From assembly GCA_963747735.1 (NCBI GenBank), contig CAVVGE010000015.1:1-64000 (forward strand): 64,000 nt of DNA. Reading direction: 5' to 3'. Of the stretch, positions 1 to 7,506 are shown one piece after another. Origin of the DNA: AP-15 sp963747735 (GTDB taxonomy: Bacteria; Pseudomonadota; Alphaproteobacteria; ATCC43930; CGMCC-115725). How positions within the stretch are numbered: position 1 is the first letter of the stretch; each line of letters begins with the position of its first letter. The position numbers and the translations under genes are program-made. A model generated the notes under the pieces. The model had not been told where the DNA came from, ran no database searches, and saw nothing but the letters and a program-made list of their open reading frames with translations.

Positions 1-84
1 TACCCTCATCGGACATGCGCGCGACGGACGCCAGCGTGAGCGTCCTTGCGGCTGCGGTGAGGAGGAAATGAGCGGCCATTCTGT

Positions 85-112
85 CATATCCGACATTGAT
101 ATGTCGAATATA
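85..112. promoter_or_regulatory. Imperfect inverted repeat upstream of DUF6471 copy 1
   Basis: Arms 85-95 and 102-112 pair over 11 positions with two mismatches around a 6-base loop. The same structure lies at 3291-3319 in the second copy, with a compensatory change at the base of the stem (ACA/TGT here, ACG/CGT there). It sits between the start region of the IS1595 transposase (lost off the left edge here) and the DUF6471 promoter, so an operator or hairpin controlling one or both is likely. That role is inferred. Confidence 0.5.
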
Positions 113-128
113 GCCGATACTGCGCCTC

Positions 129-157
129 TTGTCAACGCAACATCTGCCATATATGAT
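129..157 (+). promoter_or_regulatory. Sigma70-like promoter of DUF6471 copy 1
   Basis: TTGTCA (129-134) and TATGAT (152-157) are separated by 17 bases, 26 bases before the ATG at 184. A GGAGGTGA ribosome binding site lies in between. The second copy of the locus keeps both boxes at 3338 and 3362 with an 18-base spacer. Confidence 0.55.
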
Positions 158-183
158 GTTTTTCGGTTGGAGGTGACAGTCAT

Positions 184-423
184 ATGGGATTCGCCAAATC
201 GGAAGCAGAAATCGCCGAGCGGGTGGCCCGCTTCATCAAAGCCGAATTGAAACGGGCCGATCTTACCTATGACGAGCTTGCCGAGAGGCTTAAAGAGCAC
301 GGGCTGTCCGAGACCCGTAATTCGATCACCGCGAAATTGAGACGAGGGACCTTCCCGGCGACGTTTTTAATAGGGATTCTTGCCGCTATTGATCGACCTT
401 GGCTTCGGCTAGAGGAGATTTAG
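184..423 (+). CDS. DUF6471 domain small protein, copy 1
   Basis: The 79-residue protein matches the DUF6471 family over almost its whole length, with the core blocks KAELKRADLTYDELAERL and ITAKLRRGTFPATFL. The family has no known function; the short helical layout resembles a helix-turn-helix protein, which is inference. The ATG is preceded by GGAGGTGA at about 8 bases and by a good promoter. It lies divergent from where an IS1595-type transposase would start, exactly as in the second copy at 3400-3643, so it appears to be a passenger of that element. Its 3' end overlaps tail-to-tail with the membrane protein gene on the other strand (386-423). Confidence 0.85.
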   Translation: MGFAKSEAEIAERVARFIKAELKRADLTYDELAERLKEHGLSETRNSITAKLRRGTFPATFLIGILAAIDRPWLRLEEI

Positions 424-1084
424 CAGACATTTCGTCTATGGTGATGACATTTAACGTAAAGGAGCCTGCTGAAAATTGGGATTTCCAATTTATATATTGG
501 TCGTATGCAAGGCAAAGCGTAACCCGATGAAACTTGCATCGCTCAAATGTGCAATTGACCATTTTTGTTATTGTAAAAGACCTAGCTCCTGGCCGCAATA
601 TTACAATATCGCAGTCAAAAAGCGGGCTTCTGTCAAACACTCCGCCAACCGGCCAAATGTATGCTGGCCCCAACAATTCGCAGTCTTGAAACTTGACATT
701 GTCTATCTGTTGGAAGAACGGGTTATAAAAAGCCCCTAGATTTATACGTTCTCGTGTAAAGTGATCATTTAATGGGTTGATGCTATAGGTGCCAACTACG
801 CGGTCAACGAATGCCGAAGAGCGAAGATAGGATCGAGATTTAGCGTATATCCAGTAACAACACATTACGAACAGCAATAACACGACAGCCGCGATACCGC
901 CGATCGCGACCCAACCCACGGGACCCCAAGGCTCTAGCCATGTGGATATTTTAGCGGCATAACTCATTGCCGCGCCGCCCAAAGCTGCAACAAGCCAGGG
1001 CCAATTGGCCGCGATGCGATCGTACACCCACTGCGTGAGCGTAATCCCCGGCTCCAATCGGAGCGCTCTTCTAAGAATCGCCAT
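386..1084 (-). CDS. Two-helix membrane protein of unknown function
   Basis: The 232-residue product has two hydrophobic segments (about residues 28-48, and 55-82 with the run IAAVVLLLFVMCCYWIYA). A soluble C-terminal half follows that is rich in aromatic residues and in short Cys-containing repeats (DNVKFQDCELLG, MVNCTFERCKFH), reminiscent of pentapeptide-repeat geometry. I do not recognise a named family. GC content and codon use are lower than in the core genes. It lies in the part of the first mobile element that ends at 1217 and looks like cargo. The ATG at 1084 has only a weak ribosome binding site. Confidence 0.6.
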   Translation of the reverse strand: MAILRRALRLEPGITLTQWVYDRIAANWPWLVAALGGAAMSYAAKISTWLEPWGPVGWVAIGGIAAVVLLLFVMCCYWIYAKSRSYLRSSAFVDRVVGTYSINPLNDHFTRERINLGAFYNPFFQQIDNVKFQDCELLGPAYIWPVGGVFDRSPLFDCDIVILRPGARSFTITKMVNCTFERCKFHRVTLCLAYDQYINWKSQFSAGSFTLNVITIDEMSAKSPLAEAKVDQ

Positions 1085-1124
1085 TCCTGCAACCCGCCGA
1101 CGCGCCTTACGTCGCGGTATAATA

Positions 1125-1217
1125 GCGCGCGCACGGCGCGCCTCCCTACCTAACCGACCTCCGGGTTATGTGGGATTTTTGCCACAGTCTGCTTGTGGCG
1201 CTTGCTATACAATACCG
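1125..1217 (+). repeat. Right end of the first IS1595-type element (93-bp repeat, copy 1)
   Basis: This 93-base block is identical to 4588-4680. Its last 23 bases (1195-1217) form a terminal inverted repeat with 1226-1248. It therefore marks the right end of an upstream element whose left part lies outside the window. Confidence 0.85.
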
Positions 1218-1225
1218 AAACCGTG
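1218..1225. repeat. Target site duplication, left copy (aaaccgtg)
   Basis: Eight bases lie exactly between the right end of the first element and the left end of the second. They recur with one mismatch as aacccgtg at 4681-4688, just after the second element. An 8-bp duplication is what IS1595-family transposases make. Confidence 0.75.
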
Positions 1226-1248
1226 CGGTATTATGTAGCAAGCGCCAC
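1226..1248 (+). repeat. Left terminal inverted repeat of the element
   Basis: The reverse complement matches 4658-4680 and 1195-1217 except at a few central bases. The outermost base is adjacent to the 8-bp target duplication. Confidence 0.8.
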
Positions 1249-1287
1249 CACACAAGATAGCCGGCCGCGGGAAGCCCATCCTACCAT

Positions 1288-1727
1288 ATGCGGATGGGCG
1301 ACACATTCGTTATTTCCGGCCTCCGCGAAAAGCGGTCCGCGCTCTCCGGCCGAATTGTCGAGCTGCGACGCCAGCTAGACAAGCTGCAAGCCGACATCTT
1401 CCACCTGGACATGGTGCTGCGGCTTTACGGCGAGGAACCGCAGACATTCCGACTAAGGGGCGCGTCCCGGTTCGCTCGGCCTTCTTCGGCCGCAATGAAA
1501 TCACCCGGCGCTGTTACGACCTCCTCCGCGAGAAGGGGGCAATCATCGCCGATGACGTGACGGTGCGGGCGATGCGGGAGAAGGGCCTCGACCCCGAGGC
1601 TGATCGGAAACAGCGGGCCGACTTCACCCGGCGCATCCTCGTCAGCCTGCATGACCTGCGGAAGGCCGGGACCGTCGAGAAGATCGGAGCAGGCCGGGGG
1701 GTGCGGTGGAAGCTCTCTGGCGCCTAA
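1288..1727 (+). pseudogene. Element-borne helical/winged-helix-like small protein, frameshifted
   Basis: The first half (to about 1440) encodes a coiled-coil segment, ISGLREKRSALSGRIVELRR and onward. After one missing base near 1441 the reading continues in the next frame as TKGRVPVRSAFFGRNEITRR..., ending RGVRWKLSGA at the TAA of 1725-1727. The halves join as one protein of about 146 residues. I recall similar uncharacterised proteins near insertion sequences in rhizobia. The C-terminal part looks like a small DNA-binding fold, which is inference. The stop overlaps the pyrE-like stop on the other strand by 4 bases. Confidence 0.6.
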
Positions 1728-2275
1728 TCGAAATCCACGGTCGTAAAGAGAGAAACGAATTCCAGCCCTTCCCGCCGGAACCGGTCCGTAGCTCCCTCCA
1801 AACGATCAACGATCGTAACTACCTTACGTACTCGACAACCGCGCGCCCGGACTGCCTCAACAGCTTTCATGGCCGAACCGCCGGACGTTGTTACGTCGTC
1901 AAAAATCACCACGTCAGCATCACTATCCAATAAACCCTCGATCAACTTTTGAGTGCCGTGGTTTTTGATTTCGGCCCGCACGTAAAAGCCCGGAATAGGC
2001 GAGCGGTTCGCGCTATGTAGAACTATTCCTGTAACCATAGGTATAGCCCCGGCAGCTAATCCGCCTACATACACCGCAGGTATCTCCGACACCAAATCGT
2101 ACAACATTGGACAAAGAAGATTTATTGCCTCCGGGTCCATCGTCGTCGGCTTCATATCAAAGTAATATGCGCTCTTTTCCCCCGATGAGAGCACATATTC
2201 TCGATCCAGTTTTAGAGATTTGTCTTTAATGATTTCTCTCAATCTTTGCCATTCTTTTGATCGTATAGCGTTCAT
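1724..2275 (-). CDS. pyrE: Orotate phosphoribosyltransferase-like passenger gene
   Basis: The 183-residue product has the phosphoribosyltransferase PRPP-binding motif VVIFDDVTTSGGSAMKAV (about residues 121-138), an N-terminal segment with KSAYYFDMKP as in PyrE, and a length typical of bacterial OPRTases. OPRTase makes orotidine monophosphate in pyrimidine synthesis. Its ATG overlaps the stop of the IS1595 transposase as ATGA (2272-2275), so it should be translated by coupling to transposase mRNA. That, and its AT-rich codon use, mark it as cargo of the element rather than the housekeeping pyrE. A salvage enzyme or a nucleotide-related defence role are both possible; neither is shown. Confidence 0.75.
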   Translation of the reverse strand: MNAIRSKEWQRLREIIKDKSLKLDREYVLSSGEKSAYYFDMKPTTMDPEAINLLCPMLYDLVSEIPAVYVGGLAAGAIPMVTGIVLHSANRSPIPGFYVRAEIKNHGTQKLIEGLLDSDADVVIFDDVTTSGGSAMKAVEAVRARGCRVRKVVTIVDRLEGATDRFRREGLEFVSLFTTVDFD

Positions 2276-3228
2276 GCTGCCCCTCCCCCAAGTGGCCTAA
2301 CAACGCTTCGTTGCCAATATCCGCAGAAATCGACGCTCGGCCGGTTCGCCATCGCGAGCGCGACGAGGCGGTCAACCTGAACGCCGTTCGCCTCGCGCCG
2401 GTGATCCTCGCGCCACGATGCCTCTTGCGCGAAGCGGATCAGGTATGGGCCGGCGAGATGGTGGTGGTGGCCGATCTCGGCCCGGCGCATGCGGCTGAAA
2501 AACGACTTCGGCGTTGTTCGTGTAGATGCCGCCGGGCAGGCTGTACGCCTCTTGATGGTTGATCCGGTGCATCGTGAACCGGGCATGCAGCTCGTTCCAG
2601 GAACCGGCCTCGTCGGCGTATAGCTCGGTCTGCGGCGCCACGCGGGTGCGGATGAAGGTAAGCGGCGTCGCCTTCGATTGCGGAACACGCCGGGGAGCGT
2701 CTTGCCGCCGCGCTCGCGGATCACGACCACGACCTTGCGCTTGCCGGATCTGGTTCATCCGCAGGCGACGATCGCGGCGGTTCTCGCGATGGTTCGCCGG
2801 CTTGACGTAGCCGCCGAAATAGCCGCCATCGACCTCGGCCTTGCGGCCGGGTCCGCCGACATGCGCGCCGCGGCTCTCAGCCGCCATCGCTTCCCTCATT
2901 TTGTGCGCCAGCACGAAAGCGGTCTTGTACTGCGTCCCGAGGTCGCGGGCGAGCGCCAGCATGCTCTTGCCCTTGACCTCGTTGCAGAAGATCGCCACGG
3001 CCATCAGGTAGGCCCGCAGCGGCATCTTGTGGAACGCGAACAGCGTGCCGGAGGTAACGGAGAAATCCTTGCGGCAGGCTTTGCAGCGCCAGCGCGGCGC
3101 GCCGTTCGGCGCGGCGGCAGGCATAGACGATCAGGCAGCCGCAGTGCGGGCAGAAGGCGTCGCCGTTGTTGCTGGCGAACCGGAGCCGGACAAACACCCG
3201 CTCGGCTTCCTCATCGCGACATGCGCGC
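2272..3228 (-). pseudogene. IS1595-family (ISXO2-like) transposase, several frameshifts
   Basis: Reading the minus strand across frames recovers the family order. An N-terminal zinc-binding CPHCGC is followed by WRCKACRKDFSVTSGTLF, then the DDE-type core with EVDGGYFGGYVKPANHRENR, then a segment ending AGSWNELHARFTMHRINHQE, and a C-terminus FFSRMRRAEIGHHHH.. LAMANRPSVDFCGYWQRSV. The pieces lie in different frames, with switches near 3120, 2740, 2685 and 2510, so no full-length enzyme is made. The 5' end runs into the shared region upstream of DUF6471 and the exact start is unclear. The stop overlaps the pyrE-like start. Confidence 0.85.
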
Positions 3229-3290
3229 GACGGACGCTAGCGTGAGCGTCCTTGCGGCTGCGGTGAGGAGGAAATGAGCGGGCATTCTGA

Positions 3291-3319
3291 CATATTCGAC
3301 GTTGATATCGTCGAATATG
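3291..3319. promoter_or_regulatory. Perfect 11-bp inverted repeat upstream of DUF6471 copy 2
   Basis: CATATTCGACG (3291-3301) and CGTCGAATATG (3309-3319) form a perfect 11-bp stem with a 7-base loop. This corresponds to the imperfect repeat at 85-112 with compensated substitutions, which argues that the structure itself is selected. Promoter boxes TTGTCA (3338-3343) and TATGAT (3362-3367) follow. Confidence 0.6.
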
Positions 3320-3399
3320 GACGATCTTGCGATAGCCTTGTCAACTGAAAAATCGCTCATATATGATGATGGATCGGCGTGCGATTGTGAGGCAGCCAG

Positions 3400-3643
3400 A
3401 TGAGACTTCGCGATCGCGAGAACGGGAATGGAGCGGATCGCGCAAGGCGGTACGTCAAGGCCGAGCTGAAACGGGCCGAGGTGAGCTATGCCGAGTTGGC
3501 GCGGCGGCTGAAAGAGCATGGACTAGACGAGACTCGGAATTCTGATCACCGCGAAGCTCAAACGCGGCACATTCGCAGCTACATTCTTCCTGGCGACAAT
3601 GAAGGCGATTGGAAAGGAAACCGTTAATCTTGCGGACGTTTAG
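3400..3643 (+). pseudogene. DUF6471 domain protein, copy 2, frameshifted
   Basis: The N-terminal half RRYVKAELKRAEVSYAELAR... matches copy 1. One extra t at about 3543 (aattctgatc against aattcgatc in copy 1) shifts the frame. After correction the ending is ITAKLKRGTFAATFFLATMK..., stopping at TAG 3641-3643. The upstream 160 bases are also homologous to those of copy 1, so both are copies of one transposon-linked gene. Confidence 0.8.
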
Positions 3644-3888
3644 CCGTGCTACGCCCCATGACGAACCCGAATATCGGCGGCGCATCACGGAGAAAGCTAG
3701 ATATGAACAACAGGATGCCAAAAATTCCGAGTGGAGAGCCCAGCAAAACTCCGACAGGCAAAAAATAATCACTGCTATTCAAACCTTTGATGAGCTATAA
3801 ATAGCTACGCTAAGGAGCAACATAGTCCGCCGAAAAAGCCGATCCTCGCGCAGATCGCCGCCAGTGGTGGCTCGATTTTGCTGGTGTA

Positions 3889-4314
3889 TTGGGACTTTGG
3901 GGTGCCGCCGCTTGGAATTGTGGCTATCTTGCAGGAACAGCGGATTCTGAAGACAGCCGCGGAGTTATGTCCAATCAATTGATCGCGATGAAATCGCAAG
4001 CGGAGATCATGCGGGGCCAGCTCGCAAGCATGGAGATCTGCTCAGCGACCATAGGCTCGAGAGTCGCCGATATGAAGATAACTTCCCCACTCGCGGTCAA
4101 AAACATGGCCGCCTCGACGAGCGTAGATACAAAACTTATAAATGTCGGGCATACGCCGGCGCGCTTCGAGTTTGTAGCCGACACTGGTAGGGCAGTTTTG
4201 GAGCGGCAGAAGGCGCCCCGCTTTGCGGCGAAGAAATCGGAAGCGGCTTATATCCAAATTAAAATGATGGGGCAAGAGGCCACAAACGAATGGACGACCA
4301 TTTTTCCGAATTGA
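3889..4314 (+). pseudogene. Degraded membrane/coiled-coil cargo protein
   Basis: The open frame encodes about 140 residues containing SNQLIAMKSQAEIMRGQLAS and, later, SVDTKLINVGHTPARFEFV. This matches a pattern I know from uncharacterised bacterial membrane proteins: a transmembrane hairpin, a Q/M-rich coiled coil, then a beta domain with a KNVGxTPA motif. The expected N-terminal membrane segments are only partly visible in another frame upstream (about 3800-3960). A hydrophilic 40-residue stretch at 3663-3800 may belong to the same gene. It occupies the same cargo position as the membrane gene at 386-1084 in the first element. Confidence 0.4.
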
Positions 4315-4587
4315 CAAATCTCTCGAAAACACTATATCGATGATACATGACCCTATCGGCAGCGAGCGTGAGGGAGGAGAATTTCATGTAAGGTTGCTCG
4401 CATGTATGCCTTTATCAGTTCGTCAATGATACTAAGATTTACTCGACGGGCCTCTTGCGAGTATTTTGCATTCTGTACCAGACACAACCCCCAGCGCCCA
4501 TTTCATGGACGACAGTATCACGCCCGTCGAACAGATTAGATGGGGAGTGGTAATTGGCCAAGATGCCGATTAAAGCGGCAAATGCAC

Positions 4588-4680
4588 GCGCGCGCACGGC
4601 GCGCCTCCCTACCTAACCGACCTCCGGGTTATGTGGGATTTTTGCCACAGTCTGCTTGTGGCGCTTGCTATACAATACCG
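4588..4680 (+). repeat. Right end of the second element (93-bp repeat, copy 2)
   Basis: The block is identical base for base to 1125-1217. It begins in an alternating gcgcgc tract and ends with the terminal inverted repeat 4658-4680. The 8-bp target duplication aacccgtg follows at 4681-4688 and overlaps the CCA end of the tRNA-Arg gene. Confidence 0.85.
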
Positions 4681-4686
4681 AACCCG

Positions 4687-4764
4687 TGGCGACCCCGGCA
4701 GGACTTCGAACCTGCGACCACTCGCTTAGAAGGCGAGTGCTCTATCCAGCTGAGCTACGGGGTC
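4687..4764 (-). tRNA. tRNA-Arg (anticodon UCU)
   Basis: The minus strand folds as a cloverleaf: acceptor GACCCCG/CGGGGTC, D-arm GCTC/GAGC, anticodon stem CTCGC/GCGAG with loop CTTCTAA giving anticodon TCT, T-stem GCAGG/CCTGC, then G and an encoded CCA. The T-loop reads TTCGAAGT, 8 bases instead of 7. A usual alphaproteobacterial form would be TTCGAGT, so there is one extra base (the tt at 4705-4706). This may be a sequencing insertion. The mobile element ends at its 3' terminus. Confidence 0.9.
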
Positions 4765-4789
4765 GGGGCGCGGGCGGCGGTCGGGCCGG

Positions 4790-5086
4790 TTAGCGGACGC
4801 GGTCGTAGCGGAAATTGTCGGCGTAGCTTTTGGGCCGCTCGTGGGCGGCTTGCGGCTCGGTCACGACATAATCGATCGCGTTCCGCTCGGCAAAGGCGAC
4901 CGCCTCCGCGCGCGTCGCGAAATGGACCCGCACCTCGTTCAAGGTGTCGGCGGCGCTGGCCCAGCCCATCAACGGGTCCGGCCGGCGGCTCGATTCGGGC
5001 GCATATTCCAGCACCCAGCGCCGCGTCTGGCCGCGGCCCGATTGCATCGCCGTCTTTGCCGGCCGAAAGATGCGCGCCTGCGCCAT
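4790..5086 (-). CDS. NDUFS4-like ETC complex I accessory subunit
   Basis: The 98-residue protein (MAQARIFRPAKTAMQSGRGQ...) matches the alphaproteobacterial homologues of mitochondrial NDUFS4, a peripheral-arm subunit of NADH:ubiquinone oxidoreductase. Typical blocks are WVLEYAPES, DPLMGWASAADT and ENAIDYVV-like RNAIDYVV near the C-terminus, ending in KSYADNFRYDR. The start at 5086 is preceded by GAGGGGGG. A longer frame to 5158 exists but would run into tRNA-Pro. The position between two tRNA genes has nothing to do with the nuo operon and suggests a free-standing accessory subunit. Confidence 0.85.
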   Translation of the reverse strand: MAQARIFRPAKTAMQSGRGQTRRWVLEYAPESSRRPDPLMGWASAADTLNEVRVHFATRAEAVAFAERNAIDYVVTEPQAAHERPKSYADNFRYDRVR

Positions 5087-5125
5087 GCCAACCCCCCTCA
5101 AGCCAGACGTGGTCGGGCCCAGAAA

Positions 5126-5202
<77 letters not shown>

Positions 5203-5370
5203 GCAAAACCCGCGCGGGTTTTAGAGCGCCCGGCCGGGTCTCGCAAGGCCGGCGCGCCGGTCCTGCTCCAGCCGGTCCTGCTCCAGAAAGACGAGGCGGG
5301 AGCCGCAGCACGTCAGCCCGCCGGGGAGATTGGGGCCGGCGCAGCGCGCTCGCGCCGCGATGCTGGCGGC

Positions 5371-5399
5371 TTGACATATGGTTAGTGAGTGCTTACTTG
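5371..5399 (+). promoter_or_regulatory. tetR promoter overlapping a palindromic operator
   Basis: TTGACA (5371-5376) and TACTTG (5394-5399) are 17 bases apart. Between and over the -10 lies AGTGAGTGCTTACT, a near palindrome typical of TetR operators in front of RND pumps. The start of transcription would fall only a few bases before the ATG at 5410, giving a nearly leaderless mRNA and autorepression. Confidence 0.65.
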
Positions 5400-5409
5400 C
5401 GCGGCCGTT

Positions 5410-6099
5410 ATGGCGGCAGTGCGACTGGACAGCGACGAGCGGCGCAAGGCGATCGTGCAGGCGGCGGTGCCGCTCTTTGCAAAGAAAGGCTTTGCCGGGA
5501 CCACGACCAAGGAATTGGCCGAGGCGGCCGGCATTTCCGAGGCGCTGCTGTTTCGGCATTTCCCGAGCAAAAAGCACCTCTATGGCGAGATCCTGGCGCT
5601 CGGCTGCGAGGGCGACCCGGCGCTCGAAAAGCTCGCCACCTTGGCGCCGTCGAGCGCCACGCTCGTGCATATGGTCCACTTCATGGTCGGCTATTTCGTG
5701 CTCGGCGGCTTGGCCGAGCGGGCCGAGTGCGACACCAGGCTGCGCCTCGTATTGCAGAGCTTTCTCGACGACGGCGAATATGCGCGCGAGCTCTTCGAGC
5801 GCGTGTTCGAGCGGGTCCACCCGCTGTTCGCCGCCTCGCTCGAAGCCGCGGCCGCGGCGGGCGACCTCGCCGGTGCGGCGATCGCCTCGGCCAACACCTT
5901 CTGGTTCGGCCAGCACATCGCCGCGATGATGGCGTTCGTCTTTTTGCCGGGCCGCGCCTGCATCGCCTATCCGGGAACACTGGCGGCCCTCGTCGAAGAA
6001 GCGAGCCGCTTTATTTTGCGCGGCATCGGCATGACCGACGAGGCGATCGCCGCCGCGTTCGACCAGATGCCGCACGCCCCCGAGCTCATTCCCGCGTGA
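5410..6099 (+). CDS. TetR/AcrR-family regulator of the RND operon
   Basis: The 229-residue protein has an N-terminal TetR helix-turn-helix (about residues 8-55: RRKAIVQAAVPLFAKKGF, then ELAEAAGISEALLFRHFPSK) and a helical ligand domain ending in IGMTDEAIAAAF. The start at 5410 is chosen because an upstream ATG at 5389 lies inside the promoter. It is followed 17 bases later by the efflux adaptor gene, so it probably represses its own operon through the palindrome at 5381-5396. Confidence 0.9.
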   Translation: MAAVRLDSDERRKAIVQAAVPLFAKKGFAGTTTKELAEAAGISEALLFRHFPSKKHLYGEILALGCEGDPALEKLATLAPSSATLVHMVHFMVGYFVLGGLAERAECDTRLRLVLQSFLDDGEYARELFERVFERVHPLFAASLEAAAAAGDLAGAAIASANTFWFGQHIAAMMAFVFLPGRACIAYPGTLAALVEEASRFILRGIGMTDEAIAAAFDQMPHAPELIPA

Positions 6100-6116
6100 T
6101 CCGAGGGAGCTTCTCT

Positions 6117-7325
6117 ATGGACGGCGATCAGATGTCCGACATCCGGGGCGAGCCGCTGGACCATGCACCGCGCGGCCGGGGCTCGGAAACGCCGCGGCCG
6201 AAGGCGGTGCGCTGGTTTGTCATCGTCGGGCTGCTGTTGGCGATCGTCCTCGGCGGCCTCTATGGCTTCAACCGGTTTCGCGAGCACGCGATCGCCAATT
6301 TCTTTGCGCACAACAAGCCGCCGCCGGCGCAGATCAGCGCCGCCACGGTCGAGACCACCTCGTTGCCGCGGTTTGCCCCGGGGATCGGCTCGCTCGTCGC
6401 GGTCCATCAGGTGACGATCAACCCCGAGGTCGGCGGCCGGGTCACCAAGATCTTTTTCCAACCGGGCGAGGCGGTAAAGGCCGGCGACCCGCTGGTCCAG
6501 CTGAACGACGCGCCCGATCAGGGCGACCTCGCCAATTACGAGGCGCAGGCGCGGCTCGCCGAGATCACGCTGGTGCGCTCGCAGGCTTTGGTCAAACGCC
6601 AGTTCACACCTCAGGAAACGGTCGACCAGAACCGCAGCCAGCTCGACCAGGCCAATGCCCAGATCGCCAAGACCAAGGCGGTCATCGCGCAAAAGCTGAT
6701 CCGCGCGCCGTTTGCCGGCCGCCTCGGCATGCGGCAGATCAATCTCGGCCAATATCTGAACCCGGGCGCCTCGATCGTCACCCTGACCGATCTGTCGATG
6801 CTCTATGTCAACTTCACATTGCCGTCGCAGATGCGGCCGCAGATCAAGATCGGCCAGCTGGTCAACGTCACCTCCGACGCTTATCCGGGCCGCGCCTTCG
6901 AAGCCAAGATCACGACGATCGAGCCGCAGGTCAGCCCGGACACGCGCACGATCCAGGTCCAGGCGACGATGCCGAACCCGGATAACGCGTTGCTGCCGGG
7001 GATGTTCGTCAACGCCGAGGTGGTGTTGCCGTCGCGGCCGGACACGATGGTGCTGCCGGCGACCGCGGTCGAATACACGCTCTATGGCGACAGCGTCTTT
7101 GTCATCGCGGCCAAGGGCAAGGACGCCAAGGGCAAGCCCATCCTCGAAGCGGTGCGCACCCCGGTCAAGACCGGCGACCGCTGGGACGGCAAGGTGGCGA
7201 TCCTCGACGGGCTGAAGCCCGGCGAGCAGGTCGTTGCCGCGGGCCAGGTCAAGGTGCAGAACGGGGCCGCGGTCATCATCGGCGCGCCGGCACCGCAGCC
7301 GCCGGCCGAGCCGACACTGCATTAG
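6117..7325 (+). CDS. RND efflux periplasmic adaptor (membrane fusion protein)
   Basis: The 402-residue product has an N-terminal membrane anchor (about residues 35-53, FVIVGLLLAIVLGGLYGF), a lipoyl-like segment (VTINPEVGGRVTKIFF), a short coiled-coil hairpin (about 130-190), a second lipoyl half (APFAGRLGMRQINLGQYL), a beta-barrel domain and a membrane-proximal C-terminus. This order is that of HlyD/MdtA-type adaptors joining an HAE1 pump to an outer-membrane channel. GAGGGAG lies 7 bases before the ATG. The pump gene follows; no outer-membrane factor gene is present nearby, so a shared TolC-like channel is expected. Confidence 0.93.
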   Translation: MDGDQMSDIRGEPLDHAPRGRGSETPRPKAVRWFVIVGLLLAIVLGGLYGFNRFREHAIANFFAHNKPPPAQISAATVETTSLPRFAPGIGSLVAVHQVTINPEVGGRVTKIFFQPGEAVKAGDPLVQLNDAPDQGDLANYEAQARLAEITLVRSQALVKRQFTPQETVDQNRSQLDQANAQIAKTKAVIAQKLIRAPFAGRLGMRQINLGQYLNPGASIVTLTDLSMLYVNFTLPSQMRPQIKIGQLVNVTSDAYPGRAFEAKITTIEPQVSPDTRTIQVQATMPNPDNALLPGMFVNAEVVLPSRPDTMVLPATAVEYTLYGDSVFVIAAKGKDAKGKPILEAVRTPVKTGDRWDGKVAILDGLKPGEQVVAAGQVKVQNGAAVIIGAPAPQPPAEPTLH

Positions 7326-7338
7326 CGTGGCTTCCGAT

Positions 7339-7470
7339 CCGATCGGGTCGATGCGGACCGCCCCCCTCACCCTCCCCTCTCCCCCCGCCGGGGGGAGAGG
7401 GTTGAGAAGGGTCGGCGAGGCGAAGCCGAGCCTTACCCGGAGCTGGGTGAGGGGGGTGCCACCCGATCGG
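7339..7470. repeat. Nested palindromic intergenic repeat
   Basis: Three perfect stems are nested. 7339-7348 pairs with 7461-7470 (10 bp), 7361-7372 with 7445-7456 (12 bp), and 7375-7386 with 7390-7401 (12 bp, 3-base loop). It fills the gap between adaptor and pump genes. It probably belongs to a dispersed intergenic palindrome family; a simpler relative is at 48245-48268. In mRNA it may change pump expression relative to the adaptor. Confidence 0.7.
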
Positions 7471-7506
7471 AAATTGCTTCAATGCGTTGAAGGTGGGTAA
7501 TCGGCG

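Larger units (their letters stand above)
1226..4680. mobile_element. Complete 3.45-kb IS1595-family element with passenger genes
   Basis: The ends are 23-bp inverted repeats (1226-1248 and 4658-4680; about 20 of 23 positions pair) with 8-bp target duplications outside them. Inside, in order: a frameshifted small-protein gene (1288-1727, +), a pyrE-like gene (1724-2275, -), a decayed IS1595 transposase (2272-3228, -), a conserved hairpin and promoter, a frameshifted DUF6471 gene (3400-3643, +), and a degraded membrane/coiled-coil cargo gene (3889-4314, +). About 270 bases of AT-richer DNA with no recognisable gene lie before the 93-bp right end. The tandem neighbour on the left has the same order of DUF6471, cargo and right end. 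The transposase is broken, so the element would need a helper to move. Confidence 0.85.

Noticed and set aside
476..739. Plus-strand small frames opposite the membrane protein gene at 386-1084
   Set aside because: No ribosome binding site or conserved motif, and they lie entirely inside the better-supported minus-strand gene.
4588..4764. tRNA-Arg as the attachment site of an integrase-type island
   Set aside because: No integrase gene is present, and the ends fit an IS1595 element with 8-bp target duplications, so DDE transposition explains the position.
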